This document shows, piece by piece, positions 15,248 through 24,153 of a stretch of 38,625 nt of DNA. The translations under genes were made by a program, and so were the position numbers. Source of the stretch: Anaerolineaceae bacterium. Its GTDB lineage: Bacteria; Chloroflexota; Anaerolineae; Anaerolineales; Villigracilaceae. A model generated the notes under the pieces. It was given only the letters and a program-made list of their open reading frames with translations. It searched no databases and was not told the origin of the DNA. Each line of letters opens with the position of its first letter. Position 1 is the first letter of the stretch. The DNA lies in the NCBI GenBank assembly GCA_009885945.1, contig VFJR01000078.1:1-38625 (forward strand), read 5' to 3'.

Positions 15248-16600
15248 ATGACCTATATACCCATTAGTCCGCACGAACGCGATGATATGCTTAAGACCGT
15301 TGGCGTTAAATCACTCGATGGTTTATTCGAAGCTATTCCCGCGAAACATCGTTTTCCAAAACTGGATTTGCCCCAAGCGCTGACCGAAATGGAGGCATAT
15401 GCAGAACTAAGTGAAATCGCAAATTCGAATGAAAATGTGCGCGGTGATCTGGTTTCATTTCTGGGCGCTGGTATGTATAACCATTACATCCCCGCTGTGA
15501 TCGATCACATGCTGAGGCGCGGTGAATTTTATACTGCGTATACTCCGTATCAACCAGAGATTTCACAGGGTACTTTGCAAGCCATCTTTGAATATCAATC
15601 CTTGATGTCTGCTTTAACGGGCATGGAAGTTTCTAACGCCTCGCATTATGACGGCGCGACTGCAACGGCTGAAGCTGTCAATCTTGCGTATGCACAATTT
15701 CGCGGCAAACGCAAAAGGGTGTTAATGTCGCCGAGTGTGCACCCGCAATATCGCGCGGTGGTACGCACGTACACTCAAGGCATGGAATTAGAAACTGCCG
15801 GGGATGATGAATCAAATATCAGCTTAAGCCCTGAAGCGTTTGCGAATCAAGTGGACGAAAATACTTGTCTCGTCATTGTTCAATATCCAGATTTCTTTGG
15901 GCGCGTCAATGATTACACAAAATTAATTAAAGCCTCTCATGCAAAAGGCGCGCTGGTGTGTGTGGTTGCAAACCCCACTGCATTGGCAATGTTCAAAACA
16001 CCCGGCGAGATGGGCGCGGATATTGTGGTGGGGGATGGGCAGCCGCTTGGCATTCCCATGTGGTATGGCGGACCGAGCGTTGGGTTTTTCACCACGCGTA
16101 AAAGTTATGTGCATAAAATGGCGGGGCGTTTGATCGGCGAAACAGTGGATGCGCGCGGTCAGCGTTCTTATGTGCTCACGCTCACATCGCGCGAACAACA
16201 TATCAAACGCGAACGCGCAACTTCAAACATTTGTACCAATCAAGGTTTGCTTGCGCTTGCTTCTGCAATTTATTTAAGCGTGCTGGGGAAAAGCGGATTG
16301 AAACAAGTTGCAAATCTTTGTTATCAAAAAGCGCATTACGCGGCGAGTGAGTTAAATAAAATTAAAGGATATAAAGTTTCATCTGAAACTTTCTTCCATG
16401 AATTTGTTTTGGAATGCCCCATGCCCGCCGCAGAGGTCAACGCGCACTTGCTTGAACATGCAATGTTAGGCGGCTATGATCTTGGACAGGATTATCCATC
16501 GCGCGTAAATCATCTTTTGATTGCAGTTACAGAAATGAACAGCAAGCAGGATATTGATGATCTTGTAGCTGTGTTGTCGGAGGTGAGCCATGGATCCTAA
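15248..16600 (+). CDS. gcvPA: Glycine dehydrogenase (decarboxylating) subunit 1
   Basis: This 450-aa protein is the N-terminal-half subunit of the P protein, which decarboxylates glycine and passes the aminomethyl group to GcvH. Family blocks are clear: YIPISPHERDDML at the start, FLGAGMYNHYIPAVIDH, YTPYQPEISQGTLQ, and FFTTRKSYVHKMAGRLIGETVD. This subunit lacks the PLP lysine, which is in subunit 2. AAGAGGAAAT gives a good ribosome-binding site. It overlaps gcvPB by 11 bases, so the two halves are translationally coupled, as expected for an obligate alpha2beta2 enzyme. Confidence 0.97.
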   Translation: MTYIPISPHERDDMLKTVGVKSLDGLFEAIPAKHRFPKLDLPQALTEMEAYAELSEIANSNENVRGDLVSFLGAGMYNHYIPAVIDHMLRRGEFYTAYTPYQPEISQGTLQAIFEYQSLMSALTGMEVSNASHYDGATATAEAVNLAYAQFRGKRKRVLMSPSVHPQYRAVVRTYTQGMELETAGDDESNISLSPEAFANQVDENTCLVIVQYPDFFGRVNDYTKLIKASHAKGALVCVVANPTALAMFKTPGEMGADIVVGDGQPLGIPMWYGGPSVGFFTTRKSYVHKMAGRLIGETVDARGQRSYVLTLTSREQHIKRERATSNICTNQGLLALASAIYLSVLGKSGLKQVANLCYQKAHYAASELNKIKGYKVSSETFFHEFVLECPMPAAEVNAHLLEHAMLGGYDLGQDYPSRVNHLLIAVTEMNSKQDIDDLVAVLSEVSHGS

Positions 16601-18086
16601 GATCGTTGAACCTACTATTTTTGAATTATCTTCCCATGGACGAATCGGCGTGACCATGCCCGCTTCAGACGTGCCCGAAACTGCTCTGCCTCCCAAAGAT
16701 TTACTACGCTCAGATCTGCCTCTGCCCGAGCTCGCCGAAGTGGACGTGGTACGCCATTACATGCACCTCTCTAAATTTAATTACAGCGTAGACAGCGGCT
16801 TCTATCCGTTGGGTTCATGCACAATGAAATACAACCCAAAGATCAACGAAGATACCTGCCGTTTGCCAGGATTTTTATTCACGCATCCATTACAGCCGAT
16901 TGAAACCGTACAAGGCAATCTTGCTTTGATGTATCAGCTCCAAGAATGGTTGAAAGAAATTGCAGGCTTTGCGGGCGTCACTTTGCAACCTGCCGCTGGC
17001 GCGCATGGTGAATTTACAGGCGTGTTGATGATGCGCGCGTATCACAAATCACGCGGCGATCATAAACGCATGAAGATGCTGATTCCCGATGCCGCGCATG
17101 GCACAAACCCCGCTTCAGTGGGCATGTTGGGCATGAGCGTTGTTACGATCCCATCGGATGAGCGCGGCAACGTGGATTTGAAAGCGCTCGAAGCCGCATG
17201 TGACGATACCGTCGTTGGCATGATGCTGACCAACCCAAATACGCTTGGTATGTTTGATGAGAACATTGAAAAGGTGATTGCGTTGGTCCATAAATGCGGC
17301 GGTTTGATGTATGGCGATGGCGCGAACCTGAACGCCTTGCTCGGCATTGTGCGCCCCGGCGACTTGGGTTTCGACGTGATGCACTTTAACTTGCACAAGA
17401 CATTTGCTGTGCCTCACGGCGGCGGGGGACCGGGTGTTGGTCCTGTTGGAGTGGCGGCACACCTTGTAGACTTTTTGCCCGAGCCGTTGGTGGGTATCCT
17501 TGAAGAAGGTGAAGATGACGGTGAAACCGCTCCATTGTTTGGGTATGTCAAACCTGCCAAAACGATCGGACGCATGAAAGCTTTTAACGGACATTTCGGC
17601 GGCGGCTTTGTACGTTCCTTTACCTACATCGCCATGCACGGACCCGATGGACTCAAAGATATTGCGCAATACGCGGTCTTGAATGCCAATTATTTGCAAG
17701 CCCGCTTACGTAGTACCTATCACATCCCATATGACCGCATCTGTATGCACGAGTTTGTGGCAGAGGGACGCTTTGAAGGCAGTGATGTACGCGCCTTGGA
17801 TATTGCCAAACGTCTAATGGATTACAACTTCCACCCGCCGACAAATTACTTCCCGCTGATCGTGCCTGAAGCCTTGATGATCGAGCCGACTGAAACTGAG
17901 AATAAAGATACGCTGGATGCCTTCGCAGACGCACTGATCAAGATTGCCGAGGAAGCTAAATCTCAACCTGAATTATTGCATAACGCTCCGCACATCACGC
18001 CTTTCGGCAGAATGGACGAGGTCAAGGCGGCGCGGGAGCTGGTCTTGTGTTGCTGGTTGCCTGAAGGGTATGATACGAGCGCGTAG
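16590..18086 (+). CDS. gcvPB: Glycine dehydrogenase (decarboxylating) subunit 2
   Basis: This 498-aa subunit carries the PLP site of the P protein. The lysine is K270 in FNLHKTFAVPHGGGGPG, with the glycine-rich loop after it. Other family blocks are SGFYPLGSCTMKYNPK, PAAGAHGEFTGVLMMRAYH, DAAHGTNPASV and EPTETENKDTLD near the end. GGAGGTGAGCC precedes the ATG inside the end of gcvPA. A terminator about 25 bases after the stop ends the operon, so aminomethyltransferase (gcvT) must be encoded elsewhere. Confidence 0.97.
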   Translation: MDPKIVEPTIFELSSHGRIGVTMPASDVPETALPPKDLLRSDLPLPELAEVDVVRHYMHLSKFNYSVDSGFYPLGSCTMKYNPKINEDTCRLPGFLFTHPLQPIETVQGNLALMYQLQEWLKEIAGFAGVTLQPAAGAHGEFTGVLMMRAYHKSRGDHKRMKMLIPDAAHGTNPASVGMLGMSVVTIPSDERGNVDLKALEAACDDTVVGMMLTNPNTLGMFDENIEKVIALVHKCGGLMYGDGANLNALLGIVRPGDLGFDVMHFNLHKTFAVPHGGGGPGVGPVGVAAHLVDFLPEPLVGILEEGEDDGETAPLFGYVKPAKTIGRMKAFNGHFGGGFVRSFTYIAMHGPDGLKDIAQYAVLNANYLQARLRSTYHIPYDRICMHEFVAEGRFEGSDVRALDIAKRLMDYNFHPPTNYFPLIVPEALMIEPTETENKDTLDAFADALIKIAEEAKSQPELLHNAPHITPFGRMDEVKAARELVLCCWLPEGYDTSA

Positions 18087-18110
18087 GGGGTGAATAGTTG
18101 TTTGATTAGG

Positions 18111-18142
18111 AGAGCCTTGGAGAGAATCTCTGAGGCTCTTTT
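18111..18142 (+). terminator. Terminator of the gcv operon
   Basis: AGAGCCT (18111-18117) and AGGCTCT (18133-18139) form a perfect stem, with a further GAGA/TCTC pair inside, followed by TTTTC. It lies between gcvPB and the SEFIR gene. Confidence 0.75.
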
Positions 18143-18157
18143 CATGTCAGGCAAATG

Positions 18158-18163
18158 TATAAT
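18158..18163 (+). promoter_or_regulatory. Possible -10 box before the SEFIR gene
   Basis: A perfect TATAAT lies 38 bases before the SEFIR start codon, just after the gcv terminator. No matching -35 is seen at 16-18 bases upstream, so it is only a weak candidate. Confidence 0.3.
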
Positions 18164-18201
18164 AGCTAAATAGCATAATTTAGTATTTTGATGGAGTCGA
18201 A

Positions 18202-19635
18202 ATGTCTCAAAAAGTTTTCATTTCTTATAGTTGGAGTTCCCCAACTCATCAGTCGTTAATTCAGCAATGGGCAGAGCGATTGATAGATGACGGAATTGAT
18301 GTGATTTTAGATATTTATGATTTAAAAGAAGGTCACGACAAGTACGCTTTTATGGAGAAAATGGTGACTGATGAATCTGTAACTCATGTTTTAGTGGTTT
18401 GCGACCAAAGATATACAGAAAAAGCTGATGCAAGAGAGGCGGGCGTAGGAACTGAATCTCAGATAATTTCAAGGGAGGTATACGAAAAAGTTCAACAATC
18501 AAAGTTTATCCCGATTGCATGCCAATTCGATGAAAGTGGAACCCCGTATTTACCTATCTTCTTAAAATCGAGAATTTGGATTGATTTCTCAACACCTGAG
18601 GCGGTTAATGGAAATTGGGAGCGTTTGATTCGGTTGATTTACGATAAACCATTACACGAAAAACCAAAACTAGGAAAACCACCTATATATATAACAAACG
18701 ACGTAGCAATTCCGACGAGCCGTACAAAGGTAAAACTTGATACCTTTAAACAGGCTATTCTTCAAGGAAAAAATGGGCTGCGGTTATATCGACAAGATTT
18801 TTTAGATTCCTGTATTAGTTATGCCGACGAACTTAGAATTCGTGAACGACCTAACGTTTCATCATTAGGAGAAAAAATTTTGGAAGACACTAAAAAGTTA
18901 ATGTTGGTAAGAAATAATATTGTTGACTGGGTTTTATTTGAAAGTAATACATCACCAAGTAGTGAATTCTCCGAAAGCCTTATACCCTTTCTTGAATCTC
19001 TTAGAGAATTAAAATCACGCCCTCCAGAATTTAATACATGGAGTAGCGTTTGGGCTGAAGCACATTCATTGTTTGTTTACGAAACATTTTTATACATAAT
19101 TGCCGCCTTAATTAAAACCCAATCTTTCCAAGTCTTACATGAAGTTTTCACAACTCATTATCTTATTCCCTCAAGTGAAAGGCACAGTGATAACGCTTTT
19201 GATACGTTTCAAACATTTTATGGATATTCTGATACATTGCAGTCTATATTGGCGCCTGAAGGACAAAAACTACATAGTCCTGCAGCAGAATTGATCCGCC
19301 GAAATGCAGATCGAGAAGACGTTTCATTTAAAACCATTTTAGAAGCTGATTTATTGATATTGATGATGGCTTGTTTAGATGCTAGTACAAGGTGGTATCC
19401 CCAAACTCTTTATTATGCATCTTATGAAAGCAGAGATTACCATTTGTTTTTAAGATCAACTCAGGTTAGTTATTTTATGAAACTCGCAATTATTACAGGT
19501 GTTGATGATGCAAATAAATTAAGAGATGCAGTTAAAAACGGTTTTGAGAGACTAGGTGTGCAAAAATGGTATAACTTTCATTATCAGAATTTTTGGGAAA
19601 TGATGAATATGGATAAACTTGGAACTCTCAAGTAA
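18202..19635 (+). CDS. SEFIR (TIR-like) domain protein, probable defence
   Basis: Residues ~1-150 form a SEFIR domain: KVFISYSWSSPTHQ, ERLIDDGIDVILDIYDLKEGHDKYAFMEKM in outline, VLVVCDQRYTEKAD and GVGTESQIISREVYE. SEFIR and TIR domains in bacteria often cleave NAD+ during abortive anti-phage defence, and a single-gene SEFIR system has been described; the same role here is inference. Residues ~170-477 are mostly helical, with no family I recognise; this part may sense infection. GGAG lies 9 bases before the ATG. The gene is visibly more AT-rich than the neighbouring metabolic genes (sample lines ~28-43% GC), suggesting horizontal acquisition. It stands alone between the gcv terminator and the aconitase X genes. 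Confidence 0.85.
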   Translation: MSQKVFISYSWSSPTHQSLIQQWAERLIDDGIDVILDIYDLKEGHDKYAFMEKMVTDESVTHVLVVCDQRYTEKADAREAGVGTESQIISREVYEKVQQSKFIPIACQFDESGTPYLPIFLKSRIWIDFSTPEAVNGNWERLIRLIYDKPLHEKPKLGKPPIYITNDVAIPTSRTKVKLDTFKQAILQGKNGLRLYRQDFLDSCISYADELRIRERPNVSSLGEKILEDTKKLMLVRNNIVDWVLFESNTSPSSEFSESLIPFLESLRELKSRPPEFNTWSSVWAEAHSLFVYETFLYIIAALIKTQSFQVLHEVFTTHYLIPSSERHSDNAFDTFQTFYGYSDTLQSILAPEGQKLHSPAAELIRRNADREDVSFKTILEADLLILMMACLDASTRWYPQTLYYASYESRDYHLFLRSTQVSYFMKLAIITGVDDANKLRDAVKNGFERLGVQKWYNFHYQNFWEMMNMDKLGTLK

Positions 19636-19672
19636 ATGTAATTAGATTCGCCTCAGCTAAGGTAAATCATCT

Positions 19673-20941
19673 ATGAATCAACTTCATCTAAATCAAGAAG
19701 ATCAAGCCATGTTGAATGGTGAGCAAGGACCCGCTGTTCAAATGGCGATGCAAATTCTCGTGCGCATGGCAGAAATAGCGAATGCGGCAGAACTCATTGA
19801 TATTGCAGGGGCACACATTGATAGTACAGTATATATCGGTGAAGCGGGTTTAGAATATGCCGAAAAGCTTGCAAGCCTCGGCGCAAAAGTAAAGGTGCCT
19901 ACTAGTTTAAATGTCAGCGGCATGGATGAGCATCACTGGCAGGAATGGGCAGTTCCGCGTGAATGGGCAGAAAAAGCACATCGTCAGATGGTCGCGTATC
20001 AAAGCATGGGCACAATTCCCATGTGGACTTGCGCGCCTTATCAAACCGACATGCGTCCAAAGTTTGGTCAGCAAATTGCCTGGGGTGAGTCAAATGCCAT
20101 TTCGTTTGCCAACAGCGTCATCGGCGCGCGCACCGAAAGATATCCCGACCTCTTTGATATTTGTTGTGCCATCACAGGACGCGCTCCCGCGATTGGTTTG
20201 CATCTCACAGAAAATCGTGCAGGCAAAATTTTATTTACACTTAAAGATATTCCCCTTGAAGTACAACAAAGCGAAGAGTTCTATCCTATCCTTGGGCATT
20301 TGCTGGGGAAAATTGCGCTCGATCAAATTCCAGTCATTGATGGAATTCAATTTATGCCCGATGAAGACCGCCTTAAAGCATTATGCGCCGCCGCCGCATC
20401 TTCGGGCGTGGTTGCTTTAATTCATATCGTTGGCGTGACGCCTGAAGCGCCGACGCTTTCTGCTGCATTTCAAGGACATGCCCCCGCGCAATTCTTTGAT
20501 GTGAGCATGCCAACCCTGCGGCAGGCGCGCCGCGAATTAACACAAGCAGAAGGGGAAGAGTTGGATATGGTCGTCTTGGGCAGTCCTCATTTTTCAATTG
20601 CAGAATATAAACAATTATCCGCGCTTGTCAAAGGAAAAGAAAAACATACCTCTGTAAAATTTCTGGTGACATCCAGCCGCATCATGACCGAAGCCGCAAA
20701 ACGATTCGGTTTTCTGGAAGATATCCAACGCTTCGGCGCTCAGGTGACGTTGGATACTTGCATCCTCACCACTCCCATGCTGCCAGCCGAAATCAAGCGT
20801 CTGATGACAAATTCTGCTAAGTTTGCATATTACAGCCCAGGCTTATTAAACCGTGAAGTTACCTTCGGAAATTTAATAGATTGCGTAAACTCTGCCGTTG
20901 CAGGCAAGGTTATTCGAGATGAGACGATATGGAAAGAATAA
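19673..20941 (+). CDS. Aconitase X catalytic (large) subunit
   Basis: This 422-aa protein is an aconitase X (DUF521) catalytic subunit. Cysteines suited to the iron-sulfur cluster are C120 (WTCAPYQ), C164 or C165 (DICCAITGRAP) and C363 (LDTCILT), and GESNAISFANSV is a family block. Known two-subunit AcnX enzymes are cis-3-hydroxy-L-proline dehydratase in bacteria and phosphomevalonate dehydratase in archaea. Sequence alone does not tell me which applies; no proline-racemase-like or mevalonate-pathway gene is next to it. The 3' end overlaps the small-subunit gene by 13 bases, which supports a heterodimer. Confidence 0.93.
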   Translation: MNQLHLNQEDQAMLNGEQGPAVQMAMQILVRMAEIANAAELIDIAGAHIDSTVYIGEAGLEYAEKLASLGAKVKVPTSLNVSGMDEHHWQEWAVPREWAEKAHRQMVAYQSMGTIPMWTCAPYQTDMRPKFGQQIAWGESNAISFANSVIGARTERYPDLFDICCAITGRAPAIGLHLTENRAGKILFTLKDIPLEVQQSEEFYPILGHLLGKIALDQIPVIDGIQFMPDEDRLKALCAAAASSGVVALIHIVGVTPEAPTLSAAFQGHAPAQFFDVSMPTLRQARRELTQAEGEELDMVVLGSPHFSIAEYKQLSALVKGKEKHTSVKFLVTSSRIMTEAAKRFGFLEDIQRFGAQVTLDTCILTTPMLPAEIKRLMTNSAKFAYYSPGLLNREVTFGNLIDCVNSAVAGKVIRDETIWKE

Positions 20942-21345
20942 TTCAGGCAAAGACAGTTGTTGCAGGGAATGTGGATGGAATAACACTTGTCAGCAACGAG
21001 CCGCTTTCGTTTTGGGGCGGGTACGATTGGAAAACAGGCGAGATCATAGATCGGCGTCATTCCCTGTCAGGGCAGATCGCCGCACAACGCATTTTATGCA
21101 TCCCGTTTGCGCGCGGTTCATCCACCACAACAGCTGTTTTACTCGAAGCGATTCGTAATAAGACCGCGCCTGCCGCCATTATCACTACCGAAACAGATTT
21201 CTTCTTCGCGCTTGCCTCTGTAGTTGCAGATGTGTTGTATCAAACACCAATTCCGTTATTTGCAATTGCACAATCGGATTTTGATGCGCTGGCTTCAGAA
21301 TTATTCATCTTGATTCAGGATGGAAAAATTCATATAAAAGCATAA
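20929..21345 (+). CDS. Aconitase X swivel (small) subunit
   Basis: This 138-aa protein is the DUF126 swivelling-domain partner of aconitase X. It shows SFWGGYDWKTGEIIDRRHSLSGQ and IPFARGSSTTTAVLLEAI, the latter holding the conserved serine-rich loop of the active site (often GRGSCSG in relatives; here ARGSSTT). The start lies inside the large-subunit gene. Together the two proteins should make one Fe-S hydro-lyase. A long palindromic repeat follows. Confidence 0.93.
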   Translation: MERIIQAKTVVAGNVDGITLVSNEPLSFWGGYDWKTGEIIDRRHSLSGQIAAQRILCIPFARGSSTTTAVLLEAIRNKTAPAAIITTETDFFFALASVVADVLYQTPIPLFAIAQSDFDALASELFILIQDGKIHIKA

Positions 21346-21386
21346 GCTATGCTGGACTTTATAAGAAAAATCGTAATTACTCAATC

Positions 21387-21496
21387 ATGTCTTTGCGAGG
21401 CGGGTTTTGCTCTTCCGCCGAAGCAATCCCCAGTGATTAGGAGACTGCTTCGGCACATTTGCCCTGTGGGAAACCAAGAGCGCCTCGCAGCGACAT
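21387..21496. repeat. Long nested palindromic repeat (TTGCGAGG family)
   Basis: The outer arms 21387-21402 and 21481-21496 match at 14 of 16 positions (ATGTC..TTGCGAGGCG). An inner pair GCCGAAGCA (21417-21425) and TGCTTCGGC (21446-21454) is perfect. A 12-bp direct repeat, TAATTACTCAAT, flanks the region at 21374-21385 and 21537-21548. A second member of the family starts at 38440. No gene is present between 21346 and 21558. Confidence 0.75.
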
Positions 21497-21558
21497 AATC
21501 ACAAGTAAGAAGGATGGCTGAGTAGTTACGAAAACATAATTACTCAATTGAGGTATCT

Positions 21559-22587
21559 ATGAAATCAGTACGTATGATAAAAGCAGGGGCTGAGTTACAA
21601 ATGCAGGAAATTCCAGTTCCGCAAATTGGGGAGCGGGATGTGTTGGTTAAGGTGCGCGCGGCGGGCATATGTCACTCCGATGCGCATTATCGTGCGGGGC
21701 GTTCTGCGATGGGTATGATGCCGATCACCTTGGGGCATGAGGTGGCGGGCGTTGTGGAAAAAATCGGCGCGCAAGTGAATAACGTAAAAATTGGCGACAG
21801 GGTTTGCTTACATTACAACATTTCCTGCGGCGATTGTTATTATTGCAGTTCAGGCAATGAGCAATTTTGCGCGCAAGTAAAAATGCTTGGGCATCATGTT
21901 GATGGCGGATACGCGGAGTATATTGCCGTGCCTGCGCGCAATGCAATCCTTTTGCCAGATGAGATTCCGTTTGAGGCGGGGGCTACGCTGATGTGCGCCT
22001 CAGCCACGGCTTTGCATGCACTGCGTAAGAGTAGACTCAAGCCCGGGGAAACAGTGGCAGTTTTCGGCGTGGGAGGACTCGGGCTATCAGCCATTCAGCT
22101 AGCGCGTGCGTTGGGCGCTATCGAAGTGTATGCAATCGATATCAAAGAAGATAAATTAAAATTAGCATCTGAATATAAAGCCGTTCCGATTCACGCTGGA
22201 AGTGGAGATGCCGTCCAGGAAATTCTCAAGCTGACAAATGGCAGGGGCGTGGATGTTGCGCTGGAGATGATCGGTTTGCGCAAGACGATGGAGCAGGCGA
22301 TTGATTGTGTTGCGAATTTGGGACGCGCGGTGCTGGTGGGCTTGAATCAAACGCCGATTGAAATTAATTCTTATAAACAAGTGTTGGGAAAAGAAGCGGA
22401 GATCATTGGCTCCAACGATCACCTTTTGCAGGAATTACCGCTCTTGGTGGATATGGCGCGGCGCGGCATTTTGGATACCACGCACGTGGTTTCGCAGGTG
22501 ATTTCTTTGGATGAGAGTAAAATCAACAAACGCTTGGACGAGCTGGAAAACTTTGCAAGCGATATTCGTGCAGTAATTGTGCCTTAG
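21559..22587 (+). CDS. Zinc-dependent alcohol dehydrogenase (MDR family)
   Basis: This 342-aa medium-chain dehydrogenase has both zinc sites. Catalytic ligands are C38 (AAGICHSD) and H60-E61 (TLGHEVAG); structural zinc ligands are C90, C93, C96 and C104. The Rossmann motif GVGGLG follows, and an acidic residue after the second strand (YAIDIKEDK) favours NAD over NADP. Start supported by GAGG upstream. The substrate is unknown. It is followed 8 bases later by a methyltransferase gene with a strong Shine-Dalgarno, so an operon with the next two genes is likely. Confidence 0.92.
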   Translation: MKSVRMIKAGAELQMQEIPVPQIGERDVLVKVRAAGICHSDAHYRAGRSAMGMMPITLGHEVAGVVEKIGAQVNNVKIGDRVCLHYNISCGDCYYCSSGNEQFCAQVKMLGHHVDGGYAEYIAVPARNAILLPDEIPFEAGATLMCASATALHALRKSRLKPGETVAVFGVGGLGLSAIQLARALGAIEVYAIDIKEDKLKLASEYKAVPIHAGSGDAVQEILKLTNGRGVDVALEMIGLRKTMEQAIDCVANLGRAVLVGLNQTPIEINSYKQVLGKEAEIIGSNDHLLQELPLLVDMARRGILDTTHVVSQVISLDESKINKRLDELENFASDIRAVIVP

Positions 22588-22595
22588 GAGGACAC

Positions 22596-23408
22596 ATGAT
22601 CAACAAGTACTTATTCTTTCGATTTCCTACCATCAAAAGCTGGGTGGCGCGTCTTACTTATGATCTGGTCTCTTTTTGGGATACAGATAAATATAATGTT
22701 TTTATGAATTATGGATTTGCCAGACATCAGCATGAGCAGGGTCACGCGCCGCTTGATTTGGATGAGCATGATGAGCCGCATCGTTACCCGATTCAGTTGT
22801 ATCATCATGTTGCCAAGTCTGTGGATTGGAAAGATAAGGATGTATTGGAAGTGAGTTCGGGGCGCGGCGGGGGGGCTCATTTTTTAATGAGGCACTTCAA
22901 ACCAAATTCCTATAAAGGCTTGGATTTTTCAACACGTGCGATTAAGTTTTGTCAATCTCATTACAAATTAGATGGCTTGTCTTTTGAGCATGGCAACGCA
23001 GAAGAACTATCTTTTGCAGACCATTCTTTTGATCTGGTCATGAATGTAGAGGCTTCGCTGTATTATCCTAGCATCGAAAAATTCTTTAATCACGTGGCGC
23101 GGGTGTTGAGACCCAACGGGTATTTCCTTTATACCGATTTGCGCTACAGTGAAAAAGTGAGCGAGTGGAAAGCTGAATTAAATAAGATTGGGCTAAAGCT
23201 TATCAAAGAAGAAGAAATTACGGATAATGTTTTGCGCGCAATGGAACTCGATCAAGAGCGCCGTGTCTGGATCATTCGAAAATATATCCCGCGCATTTTC
23301 CATAAACCGTTTTATGATTTTATCGGGCTTGATCCCGATGCGCCTTTGGAGCGTAAGCCGCATTTGAATGACCGCAAGTATTGGTATTTTGTCTTTCAGA
23401 AGGTGTAG
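22596..23408 (+). CDS. Class I SAM-dependent methyltransferase
   Basis: This 270-aa protein has a SAM-binding Rossmann domain: motif I is VLEVSSGRGGGAHFL, followed by YKGLDFSTRAIKFC, the acidic motif GNAEELSFADHSFDLVMNVEA and VARVLRPNGYFLYTD. The motif EVSSGRGGG and the C-terminal region resemble methyltransferases acting on long-chain or phenolic lipids, but this is only a resemblance. Residues ~195-270 form a helical lid with KYWYFVFQK at the end. A strong AGGAGG precedes the ATG. The downstream hydrolase gene starts 2 bases after its stop. Confidence 0.9.
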   Translation: MINKYLFFRFPTIKSWVARLTYDLVSFWDTDKYNVFMNYGFARHQHEQGHAPLDLDEHDEPHRYPIQLYHHVAKSVDWKDKDVLEVSSGRGGGAHFLMRHFKPNSYKGLDFSTRAIKFCQSHYKLDGLSFEHGNAEELSFADHSFDLVMNVEASLYYPSIEKFFNHVARVLRPNGYFLYTDLRYSEKVSEWKAELNKIGLKLIKEEEITDNVLRAMELDQERRVWIIRKYIPRIFHKPFYDFIGLDPDAPLERKPHLNDRKYWYFVFQKV

Positions 23409-23410
23409 CA

Positions 23411-24079
23411 ATGCCTATTCAATCTTCAGAAATCAAATTGAAAGTAAATGATACAGAAGTGAATTCGTATCTTGCTGTGCCAGCATCAGGCAATGGACGA
23501 GGCGTGCTTGTATTACATGCGTGGTGGGGATTGAATCCGTTTTTCAAACAAATCTGTGACAAACTTGCTGAACAGGGCTTTGTGGCTTTTGCTCCTGACT
23601 TGCGCAATGGAAAAGTCGCATTGACAGTGGATCAAGCAAAAGAGTTGATGGAGCAGGAAGATCAACAGTTTATCCAAGATACTGTGATTGCAGGCAAAGA
23701 TTATTTGCTGGCGTTCACAAAAGACAATATCAGCGTGATGGGCTTTTCGATGGGCGCGGCTTGGTCTTTGGTAACCTCAATGATGGATCCCGAAAATATT
23801 TCTGCGGTTGTCTTGTTTTATGGTGCTTATAGCGTAGATTTTAGTAAAGTGAAGGCGAAATTTATAGGTCATTTTGCCGAAGTGGACGAATGGGAATCTT
23901 TGGAAAGCGTGCAAGCTATGCAAAAAGAGATGGTGGATGCAGGCTTGGATGCGACTCTTCATATATATTCCAACGTCAGTCATTGGTTTATGGAAGATGA
24001 TAGACCTGAGTTTGATGAAGCAGTTGCAAAGATTGTTTGGGATAGGACGATTGAGTTTTTGAATACGAGTATCAAATAA
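23411..24079 (+). CDS. Dienelactone-hydrolase-family protein
   Basis: This 222-aa alpha/beta hydrolase resembles dienelactone hydrolases, with LVLHAWWGLNPF (oxyanion region), the nucleophile elbow GFSMGAA, a later acid (AEVDEWE) and histidine in NVSHWFMEDDRPEFD. Classical dienelactone hydrolases use Cys at the elbow; here it is Ser, so an esterase or other hydrolase is likely and lactone specificity is unproven. ATG 23411 is chosen over the upstream in-frame start at 23381 because AGAAGGTG precedes it and the family start is here. A bidirectional terminator follows. Confidence 0.87.
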   Translation: MPIQSSEIKLKVNDTEVNSYLAVPASGNGRGVLVLHAWWGLNPFFKQICDKLAEQGFVAFAPDLRNGKVALTVDQAKELMEQEDQQFIQDTVIAGKDYLLAFTKDNISVMGFSMGAAWSLVTSMMDPENISAVVLFYGAYSVDFSKVKAKFIGHFAEVDEWESLESVQAMQKEMVDAGLDATLHIYSNVSHWFMEDDRPEFDEAVAKIVWDRTIEFLNTSIK

Positions 24080-24100
24080 AAATCTGATACTAAAATATGA

Positions 24101-24141
24101 AAAAACAATCGAGCGCTGTTCAATGGCTCGATTGTTTTTTT
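24101..24141. terminator. Bidirectional terminator between convergent genes
   Basis: ACAATCGAGC (24105-24114) pairs with GCTCGATTGT (24126-24135), flanked by a run of A on the left and a run of T on the right. It sits between the plus-strand hydrolase gene and the minus-strand tryptophanase gene and should end both transcripts. Confidence 0.92.
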
Positions 24142-24153
24142 ACATAGGTGCGG

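Noticed and set aside
17115-17699. A 194-codon minus-strand ORF opposite gcvPB.
   Set aside because: It lies wholly inside a certain gene, is rich in His and Arg as expected of an antisense frame, and has no ribosome-binding site or family motif.
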